The notes below the pieces were generated by a model, which was given only the letters and a program-made list of their open reading frames with translations, was not told where the DNA came from and made no database searches. A stretch of DNA of 11,313 nt. Origin: Dehalococcoidales bacterium. Its GTDB lineage: Bacteria > Chloroflexota > Dehalococcoidia > Dehalococcoidales > UBA5627. Made by a program: the position numbers and the translations under genes. Shown here in pieces: positions 6,875 to 11,313 of this stretch. Every line of letters starts with the position of its first letter. Positions within the stretch are counted from its first letter, which is position 1. The stretch is taken from the NCBI GenBank assembly GCA_012719115.1, contig JAAYAZ010000037.1, positions 1 to 11,313 of the forward strand, written 5' to 3'.

Positions 6875-7600
6875 CTACTTTTCTTTTTTATCACTCGTTT
6901 TTTTTGTTGAAGACTTCTTGGCTGCGGGCTTCTTGGCTGCCGGTTTTTCTTCTTTTTTTGGAGCTTGAGGCATAGATGATTTCTTATCCCGTACCCAGCG
7001 CTTTATTTCGTCAAGACTGGGCGGAGCTACGTAAAACACCTCAACATTTGAGGGGAATTGTATCTTATTATTTTCCCTCATTACTAAAAGCCCGAATTCA
7101 TCTTCTCCCAGTGTCAAATCGATGCCCTTTTGTATCCATTCTTCCCTATTTTTTAATGCTTCGTTATAGAACTCATATACTTTGGTAATCACTTTCTGGT
7201 TGGATATTCTGGCAGAAAGACATTTGTTCCAATCCATAAACTCACCCAAAAGCTCTACACTTTCCGCAGCCATCAGCGTTGCACCTTTTTTTACAATTTT
7301 GTTTACAACTTCATAGCTGCCGGCATTCATACGTTCGATTTCCTTTACGCCTTCCTCCCCTTCGGTGCATATAAACTCATGATAGACGCGAGTAACATCC
7401 ATCAGTTTCCCCTCAAGGTTTTCAATCTGCTCTTCTACCTGTTGCCAGTACTTATTATGCAGTTTCTGTAACTCGGTTTCATTTTCATAAGGGGCAAAAA
7501 CCAATGGCACAAAAATTAATTTCCGGCCTTTTTGAAATTTCTCTGCCTCAGGCTTTTCTATCTTGCCAAGTTCCTGGGACTCTTTTTTCTTTTTAGGCAT
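6875..7600 (-). CDS. Uncharacterised helical protein with histone-H1-like basic tail
   Basis: I do not recognise a named family. The 241-residue product has a basic N-terminus (MPKKKKESQ), then KLIFVPLVFAPYE (27-39), a mainly helical middle (about 40-165) with YWQQVEEQIENLEGKL and FMDWNKCLSAR (121-131), and a more ordered stretch QFPSNVEVFYVAPPSLDEI (181-199) followed by RWVRDKK. Residues about 215-241 are a Lys/Ala/Pro/Ser tail with repeated AAKK units, like histone H1 or bacterial HU-type tails, so contact with nucleic acid or another polyanion is plausible but unproven. The non-repetitive VFYVAPPSLDEIKRW block looks conserved rather than random. The frame is open to ATG 7714, but a promoter at 7638-7666 and GGAGG at 7613-7617 support ATG 7600. 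The gene lies downstream of the tubulin-like gene, on the same strand, with its own promoter and terminator. Confidence 0.78.
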   Translation of the reverse strand: MPKKKKESQELGKIEKPEAEKFQKGRKLIFVPLVFAPYENETELQKLHNKYWQQVEEQIENLEGKLMDVTRVYHEFICTEGEEGVKEIERMNAGSYEVVNKIVKKGATLMAAESVELLGEFMDWNKCLSARISNQKVITKVYEFYNEALKNREEWIQKGIDLTLGEDEFGLLVMRENNKIQFPSNVEVFYVAPPSLDEIKRWVRDKKSSMPQAPKKEEKPAAKKPAAKKSSTKKTSDKKEK

Positions 7601-7637
7601 ATCAAAAACTAACCTCCGTATCTTATATTGTTTATTT

Positions 7638-7666
7638 ATTTTAAAATGATAATAACATTTTATCAA
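7638..7666 (-). promoter_or_regulatory. Promoter of the 6875-7600 gene
   Basis: On the minus strand TTGATA (complement of 7661-7666) and TAAAAT (complement of 7638-7643) are 17 bases apart, each with five of six consensus matches. The expected start near 7631 leaves about 30 bases of leader containing GGAGG (7613-7617). This excludes the longer reading frame beginning at 7714. Confidence 0.6.
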
Positions 7667-7759
7667 TATTGATTGGTACTGTTTAACGACAACATGCGAT
7701 AAGCCAATCATCAATTACCGGCATTTATATCTGTACGACTCAACCGTCCGTTATGAAGA

Positions 7760-7779
7760 ATACGGCAGTAATTCCGTAT
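7760..7779 (-). terminator. Weak hairpin after the tubulin-like gene
   Basis: ATACGG (7760-7765) and CCGTAT (7774-7779) make a 6-bp stem with an 8-base loop, about 32 bases past the stop at 7811. The following T-run is poor, so this is only a possible terminator. Confidence 0.25.
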
Positions 7780-7810
7780 CGCTCTGATTATATACAGCAT
7801 CTAAAGTAAA

Positions 7811-8134
7811 TTAGAGCAGCGTGGGAACATCCTTGCCGGCATCTTCTACTAAATTAGCTTTAATTTCTCTTTCGCCCTGTCTGCTTTTTATAGATTGAGC
7901 CAATTCAGAAGCCTTAACATAGTAATTCCTGACTTTAGCAACATCCGAAAGCTCAGATAGGATAATGGTTATGTCCAATAAACCCTTTTCCCTCGGGTAA
8001 TCACCATTCCTGATAACAGCCTGTGAAGCAATTCCCCTCAAGTGGTCCCCCAGTTCTTTTATCAGAGTCATATCCATTTCTTTACCGGGGAGGAAATCAA
8101 AAATAATGCACGCCCCGCTTCCTGAGGGTTGCAA
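7811..8134 (-). CDS. C-terminal part of the frameshifted tubulin-like GTPase
   Basis: This frame carries the C-terminal domain of the gene that begins at 8985. The homologous part runs from GKEMDMTLIKELGD (from about 8086) to the stop at 7811 and adds about 91 residues. It shows the FtsZ/CetZ second-domain pattern: a helix, IASQAVIRNGDYPREKG, then the strand LLDITIILSELSDV, and a helix VRNYYVKASELA. The first 16 residues of the frame, from a TTG at 8134, have no relation to the family and are the out-of-frame overlap. A separately translated 107-residue protein is therefore unlikely. The tail after about fragment residue 80 is short and polar and ends in DVPTLL, which resembles the conserved FtsZ tip (D-I/V-P-x-F-L). 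Joined to the N-terminal part, the product would be about 391 residues. Confidence 0.75.
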   Translation of the reverse strand: MQPSGSGACIIFDFLPGKEMDMTLIKELGDHLRGIASQAVIRNGDYPREKGLLDITIILSELSDVAKVRNYYVKASELAQSIKSRQGEREIKANLVEDAGKDVPTLL

Positions 8135-8985
8135 TCTATTGATAACTCTTTAATGGCTTCATCCATAGCTTGCAAACCCTTAAAGGATTTTTCGCCCCTT
8201 TTACCAAAGTTTGAGGACCAGTCTTTTGGCAGCGTGATTAGAGGCAGCTTTACTTCACCGTAACCGATAGCCGTCCATCCGCAAAGTGTCTGGATAATAT
8301 CGCCGGCATCCATCACCTTAGCCCCAATGTGTTTATATTTCTTTTCTTCACCGGCACATAGTAAATCGAAGAAAGGTTCTACAATCAGTCTATTAATTTC
8401 ATAAATGTTGTTTTTAAGCGAAAAGTCTTTCTTAATATACCTCTGATTATCGATTAAAATAACGGCATCGGCAATAGAATAAGTAGATTTAAGGCAAACG
8501 GCTGTATTGTAAATTGCCATTTCCTCGGCAGATTCCTCATGCTCAAACGGTAAAACAAGAATAGTATAAACCGGCTTATCTGCAAATCTTTCCTTCAGTA
8601 CATTGGTAATAATCGGAATGGCACCGGACCCGGTACCACCTGCAGTCGAACTGATAACCATAAAAGCATCCGCTTCATAAAGCCCTTTGGCTGCCCTGAG
8701 AGCATCCATTATTTTATCGGCATCTTCCCTGGCAATTTCCGCGCCAAGTTCATTTAATTTTGCCACTCCATGTCCACGCGTTTTGCCGGCTCCTATCAGG
8801 ATTCGATGCTGATAATCCGGTTTGATGGTCTGTATTGTTGCCATATCTGCCGTATCGGTATTTACGGCAAAAGCATCAACGATTACCTCGATACTTCTCA
8901 TCTCGGTAGCACGCCTGCCCATACGAGCAAATTCATCAGCAATCCTGCCGCCGCACTGTCCCAGCCCTATAACTATTAATTTCAT
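8068..8985 (-). CDS. Tubulin/FtsZ-superfamily GTPase (CetZ-like), N-terminal part; gene frameshifted
   Basis: This encodes the GTP-binding domain and the start of the second domain of a tubulin-superfamily protein, a filament-forming GTPase. Visible motifs are the G-loop GLGQCGGR (7-14), NTD (42-44), RGHGVAKLNELGAEI (70-84), the tubulin signature AGGTGSG (115-121) and a T7-like loop MDAGD with D226 and D229, positioned like the catalytic aspartates of FtsZ. The GHGVxxxNELGAEI block and the GLGQ G-loop resemble archaeal CetZ more than classical FtsZ. The frame ends with five unrelated residues (VKKWI) and a TGA at 8068, just where the family continues. The natural continuation lies in the -1 frame, and the switch point is the CCCCGG run at 8085-8090. 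This may be a sequencing error, a true mutation or programmed frameshifting. The start at 8985 is supported by a GGGGG run seven bases upstream. Confidence 0.88.
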   Translation of the reverse strand: MKLIVIGLGQCGGRIADEFARMGRRATEMRSIEVIVDAFAVNTDTADMATIQTIKPDYQHRILIGAGKTRGHGVAKLNELGAEIAREDADKIMDALRAAKGLYEADAFMVISSTAGGTGSGAIPIITNVLKERFADKPVYTILVLPFEHEESAEEMAIYNTAVCLKSTYSIADAVILIDNQRYIKKDFSLKNNIYEINRLIVEPFFDLLCAGEEKKYKHIGAKVMDAGDIIQTLCGWTAIGYGEVKLPLITLPKDWSSNFGKRGEKSFKGLQAMDEAIKELSIDCNPQEAGRALFLISSPVKKWI

Positions 8986-9044
8986 TTTTGCCCCCTTTAA
9001 ACCAAAACCCGGTAATCAGATGCAATAATCCGAGGTATAATCAT

Positions 9045-9072
9045 ATTATAGGATATTTAGCCGTTATTGCAA
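9045..9072 (-). promoter_or_regulatory. Promoter of the tubulin-like gene
   Basis: On the minus strand a perfect TATAAT (complement of 9045-9050) lies 16 bases after TTGCAA (9067-9072, four of six consensus matches). The expected start is near 9038, giving a leader of about 53 bases before ATG 8985. The site lies between the nth stop and the gene, so the tubulin-like gene need not depend on nth transcription. Confidence 0.5.
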
Positions 9073-9100
9073 TAGTATTCATCCCTAAAATGGATATATT

Positions 9101-9739
9101 TTATTTCTGATTTAAGGCAGAAGGACAGATATCAGACAAACTACATATATTACATTTCGGTTTTCGCGCAATGCATACAGCACGCCCGTGTTCGATTAAC
9201 AGATACGGGAAAGATCCCCATAGAGGACGTGGTACTATTTCCATCAAGTCCTTCTCAATTTTTACAGGGTCATTATTTTGGGTTAATCCAAGCCTTTGCG
9301 AAAGGCGTTTTACATGCGTATCAACTGCAATTCCATCAGTTATTTCAAAAGCATTATAAAGTACTATATTAGCCGTTTTGCGGGCAACCCCGGGTAGAGA
9401 AATTAGCTCTTCCATTTTGGACGGAACATTACCGCCGTATTCCTTGTGAATAACTTTGGCTGAGGCAATTATGTTTTTGGCTTTATTATGATAAAAACCA
9501 GCGGATTTTATGTCCTGCTCAAACTGATTGATATCAGCTGAGGCATAGTCTTTTACAGAAGTATATTTTTTAAAAAGCCGGGCAGTTACCCTGTTGACAA
9601 TCACATCGGTGCACTGTGCCGAGAGTATGGTAGCAACCAGAAGTTCCATCGGGTTGGAAAAATGTAAAGCAATTTTTGCTTTGGGATAATTTATACTTAG
9701 ACGATGTATTATCTCATCAATGTTTTCGGAGTGTGCCAT
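9101..9739 (-). CDS. nth: Endonuclease III (DNA glycosylase/AP lyase)
   Basis: This 212-residue base-excision-repair enzyme removes oxidised pyrimidines and cuts the abasic site. The helix-hairpin-helix LPGVARKTANIVL (115-127) carries the catalytic lysine K121, and VDTHVKRLSQRLGL (139-152) holds the catalytic aspartate D140. The C-terminal [4Fe-4S] loop has the standard C-x6-C-x2-C-x5-C spacing with C189, C196, C199 and C205. Length and motif order are normal, so the enzyme should be active. No clear Shine-Dalgarno precedes the ATG at 9739, and no convincing promoter is seen, although two CCCTACT repeats ten bases apart lie about 32-48 bases upstream. The product may share an oxidative-damage role with the sod/trxB-like pair nearby, but the genes are not in one operon. 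Confidence 0.95.
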   Translation of the reverse strand: MAHSENIDEIIHRLSINYPKAKIALHFSNPMELLVATILSAQCTDVIVNRVTARLFKKYTSVKDYASADINQFEQDIKSAGFYHNKAKNIIASAKVIHKEYGGNVPSKMEELISLPGVARKTANIVLYNAFEITDGIAVDTHVKRLSQRLGLTQNNDPVKIEKDLMEIVPRPLWGSFPYLLIEHGRAVCIARKPKCNICSLSDICPSALNQK

Positions 9740-9871
9740 TTAAGTTATCATTCTCTTTCAACGAACAAAACCCTACTATACCCTACTCAATCGCTCTTTA
9801 ATGAATGATTATTGAGAAATTTTTCGGGTATACTAAGGGCTTTTATAGTTTCGGTATTATGATGTTAAAGT

Positions 9872-10012
9872 TTAGGCTTTGCCAATCTTAAACATCTTCG
9901 TGCCGCACGTCGGGCAAACACCCTGCGTCGCCGGCCTGCCATTCTTCATTGTTATGGCTTTCGGATCTTTCATTTCTTTTTTAGCTCGGCATTTAACACA
10001 ATATCCCTGCAT
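9872..10012 (-). CDS. DUF5679-type zinc-ribbon protein (46 aa)
   Basis: This short gene lies between nth and sod. The 46-residue product begins MQGYCVKCRAKKEMKDP and continues with ITMKNGRPATQGVCPTCGTK, ending in MFKIGKA. Two CxxC pairs (C5/C8 and C33/C36) make one treble-clef or rubredoxin-like zinc ribbon, and the MKNGRPA and CGTKMF blocks match the pattern of the DUF5679 family, widespread in Actinobacteria and Chloroflexota. The function of that family is not known; the very basic composition would suit nucleic-acid or ribosome contact. The start is firm: AAAGGAGG lies seven bases before the ATG, and a promoter with a perfect -35 lies at 10043-10071. It forms its own transcription unit downstream of sod. 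Confidence 0.92.
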   Translation of the reverse strand: MQGYCVKCRAKKEMKDPKAITMKNGRPATQGVCPTCGTKMFKIGKA

Positions 10013-10042
10013 ATTAGTGCCTCCTTTATTACATTTACGTTT

Positions 10043-10071
10043 AGAATAAACCCTGCGCAGGCTGTTGTCAA
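10043..10071 (-). promoter_or_regulatory. Promoter of the zinc-ribbon gene
   Basis: On the minus strand a perfect TTGACA (complement of 10066-10071) and TATTCT (complement of 10043-10048, four of six matches) are 17 bases apart. The predicted start near 10036 leaves a leader of about 24 bases with the strong ribosome site AAAGGAGG. Confidence 0.6.
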
Positions 10072-10103
10072 TAGGTATTATAGTTATTTTAAGGCTAATT
10101 TAT

Positions 10104-10682
10104 TTATTTTAACCTATTTTCAACCGCTTCCCATTTTATATTCTTAAAAAATGCCTCGATATAATCAGCCCTTTTTAGACCGTAATCAGTTATAAAGGCG
10201 TGTTCAAAAACATCCATGACCAGTATCGGCGTACAACCGGCAAAATGCCCTGTCTCATGTTCGTTTATCCACTGGTTGAAAAGTGTACCGTTAATGTTAT
10301 CCTTATACAGAATAACCCATCCTATACCCCGCATGGCACCGGTAGCCTTAAAATCCTTTTCCCATAACGCATAACTGCCATAGCTGTTTTCAATTGCCTG
10401 TACTACCTTTTGATAGTCATGGTAATTATCCTTTCCGCCCAGGTTTCCAAAATAATACTCATGCAGGCGCATACCGTTGAATTCGAATCCCATTCGCCTC
10501 TTCAGTTCGGCATATTCCGGTGTGCCCACCTTATCCTCTTTCAGCATGGTATCCAGTATCTGCATCAATTTATTGGTATTATTAACATACCCCTGGTATA
10601 GCGTAAAGTGGTTTTTCAGTAATGTTTCGCTGAACCCGTCCATTCCAAACAATGCGCTGTAATCATTAGCCGTGTACGACAT
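10104..10682 (-). CDS. sod: Fe/Mn-type superoxide dismutase
   Basis: This 192-residue iron/manganese-family superoxide dismutase converts superoxide to oxygen and hydrogen peroxide in the cytoplasm. The four metal ligands are visible: H25 (KNHFTLYQGYV), H74 (RLHEYYFGN), and D157 and H161 in MDVFEHAF (156-163). The position that holds glutamine in FeSOD, four residues before H74, is Gly70. At the MnSOD glutamine position there is instead H142 in NEHETGH, an arrangement known from mycobacterial and some archaeal enzymes, so metal choice cannot be deduced. Motifs around 67-82 (FNGMRLHEYYFGNLGG) differ from the usual NHxFYW, so this is a divergent branch. GGAGGG five bases before the ATG supports the start. 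It is divergent from the trxB-like gene at 10829, with a palindrome over its promoter. Confidence 0.92.
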   Translation of the reverse strand: MSYTANDYSALFGMDGFSETLLKNHFTLYQGYVNNTNKLMQILDTMLKEDKVGTPEYAELKRRMGFEFNGMRLHEYYFGNLGGKDNYHDYQKVVQAIENSYGSYALWEKDFKATGAMRGIGWVILYKDNINGTLFNQWINEHETGHFAGCTPILVMDVFEHAFITDYGLKRADYIEAFFKNIKWEAVENRLK

Positions 10683-10702
10683 ATAACCCTCCTTAATAAA
10701 TC

Positions 10703-10728
10703 ATGTATTATTACTCATTATAATACAT
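10703..10728. promoter_or_regulatory. Palindrome overlapping the sod promoter (operator candidate)
   Basis: ATGTATTAT (10703-10711) and ATAATACAT (10720-10728) form a perfect 9-base inverted repeat with an 8-base spacer. It covers the sod -10 hexamer TATAAT (complement of 10717-10722) and the likely start site near 10710. A dimeric repressor bound there would block sod transcription. The regulator is unknown; AT-rich DNA can give such repeats by chance. Confidence 0.4.
10717..10722 (-). promoter_or_regulatory. -10 element of the sod promoter
   Basis: A perfect TATAAT on the minus strand lies 34 bases from the sod ATG at 10682. No good -35 is found 16-18 bases upstream, so activation, or an AT-rich upstream element, may be needed. 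Confidence 0.45.
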
Positions 10729-10784
10729 TTCTCTTTAATTTATACATATTGAAAGCTATAACTCCGGTTCAACCGATTGATTTC

Positions 10785-10793
10785 TGCTATAAT
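10785..10793 (+). promoter_or_regulatory. Extended -10 promoter of the trxB-like gene
   Basis: TGCTATAAT (10785-10793) is an extended -10 with a perfect hexamer; no good -35 is present, as is usual for this type. The expected start is near 10800, giving a leader of about 29 bases with AGGAGG at 10816-10821, seven bases before the ATG. Confidence 0.55.
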
Positions 10794-10828
10794 CTTAAGA
10801 GTTGAAGGCTGAATTAGGAGGTTTTTGT

Positions 10829-11313
10829 ATGTACGATACAATTATTCTCGGCGCCGGGCCGGCCGGCATTGCTGCCAGTATATATGCCGCCAGAAAGAAA
10901 ATAAATGCCCTTCTAATCAGTTCCGACATCGGAGGGCAGATAAATACCACCTGGAGTATTGAAAACTACATCGGATATCATTTTATAGAGGGCCCGGAAC
11001 TAATCGAGAAATTCAACACCCAGCTTACCGCCTACCCTATCGAGCAAAAAATCGGCGTTAAAGTAAATGGAATAAAAAAGATTAAAAAGGGTTTTTCAAT
11101 TACCACGGATGAAAAGCAAACTTATCAGGCAAAAACCCTGGTCTATGCCACCGGAAAGAAACCTCGTAAATTAAATGTACCCGGTGAAGCAGAATATACC
11201 GGTAAAGGAGTGACCTACTGTGCTACCTGCGATGGTCCTCTCTTTTCAGGGAAAAGAGTAGCTGTAATTGGAGGGGGCAATTCTGCTCTTGAAGCCGTTT
11301 TGGATTTATCCAA
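10829..11313 (+). CDS. trxB: Thioredoxin reductase/AhpF-like flavoprotein, 3'-truncated by window end
   Basis: The first 161 residues of an FAD- and NAD(P)H-dependent disulfide reductase are present; the frame is open at the window end. The FAD-binding GAGPAG (8-13), the active disulfide CATC (131-134), and the second nucleotide-binding GGGNSA (148-153) are all seen in family order. The CATC motif is that of thioredoxin reductase. The surrounding blocks, VPGEAEYTGKGVTYCATCDG and PLFSGKRVAVIGGGNSALEA, and the ENYIG stretch near 46, are closer to the C-terminal half of AhpF, the peroxiredoxin reductase, but the N-terminal AhpF thioredoxin domains are absent. It may therefore reduce thioredoxin, glutaredoxin or a peroxiredoxin. 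The AGGAGG site and an extended -10 support the start. It diverges from sod with 146 bases between them, pointing to oxidative-stress defence. The gene symbol is provisional. Confidence 0.85.
   Translation, partial: MYDTIILGAGPAGIAASIYAARKKINALLISSDIGGQINTTWSIENYIGYHFIEGPELIEKFNTQLTAYPIEQKIGVKVNGIKKIKKGFSITTDEKQTYQAKTLVYATGKKPRKLNVPGEAEYTGKGVTYCATCDGPLFSGKRVAVIGGGNSALEAVLDLS

Noticed and set aside
6775-7188. Plus-strand open frames over the H1-tailed gene and its terminator
   Set aside because: They run antisense through a hairpin terminator and a Lys-rich tail; no start signals are seen.
7601-7714. Longer start of the H1-tailed protein at 7714
   Set aside because: The extra 38 residues span the predicted promoter and Shine-Dalgarno, and are AT-rich without protein-like pattern.
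8085-8090. Classical -1 programmed frameshift heptamer
   Set aside because: The frame-0 codons TCC CCG do not allow both tRNAs to re-pair after slipping back one base, so no standard slippery site exists.
7811-8134. An independent 107-residue gene from the TTG at 8134
   Set aside because: Its body is the missing C-terminal domain of the upstream GTPase; the first 16 residues are an overlap artefact.
1-11313. CRISPR arrays, tRNA or rRNA genes, IS ends, riboswitches
   Set aside because: No regularly spaced repeats, no cloverleaf-like segments, no transposase or terminal inverted repeats, and all leaders are too short for a riboswitch.

Overview
The window looks like chromosomal DNA of a bacterium with moderate GC content. 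The gene set suggests a Chloroflexota lineage of the Dehalococcoidia type: a holB-ricT pair, a small DUF5679-type zinc-ribbon protein, an Fe/Mn superoxide dismutase and a second, CetZ/FtsZ-like tubulin homologue. This assignment is inferred from protein resemblance and is not proven. I see no tRNA, rRNA, CRISPR array, IS element or phage module.

Layout. 1-370 (+) is the 3' part of an HNH endonuclease gene. 444-617 (-) is a 57-residue protein of unknown function. 688-4093 (-) reads lysA, holB, ricT as one tight operon. It starts at a strong promoter whose predicted start site falls on the lysA ATG (leaderless) and ends at a hairpin-plus-T terminator near 631-664. Divergent from it, 4287-5909 (+) encodes a HAD-family hydrolase, a YbhB/PEBP-family protein and a four-helix membrane protein. 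5953-6708 (-) is a lipoprotein with two beta-type domains. 6875-7600 (-) is an unrecognised helical protein with a histone-H1-like Lys/Ala tail. 7811-8985 (-) is a tubulin-superfamily GTPase split by one -1 frameshift. 9101-9739 (-) is endonuclease III. 9872-10012 (-) is the zinc-ribbon protein. 10104-10682 (-) is superoxide dismutase, divergent from 10829-11313 (+), a thioredoxin-reductase/AhpF-like flavoprotein cut off by the window end.

How the genes fit together. lysA makes lysine. HolB is part of the replicative clamp loader. RicT belongs to a family of Fe-S regulators of RNA processing that often sits beside holB. The sod/trxB-like pair shares one intergenic region carrying two promoters and a palindrome over the sod promoter, which fits oxidative-stress defence. 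The most unusual part is the tubulin-like GTPase and its neighbour (6875-8985): nucleotide-binding motifs mostly like archaeal CetZ, a FtsZ-like C-terminal tip, and a basic-tailed partner candidate. Several starts were moved downstream from the longest open frame because a Shine-Dalgarno site, promoter or family alignment supports the shorter form.
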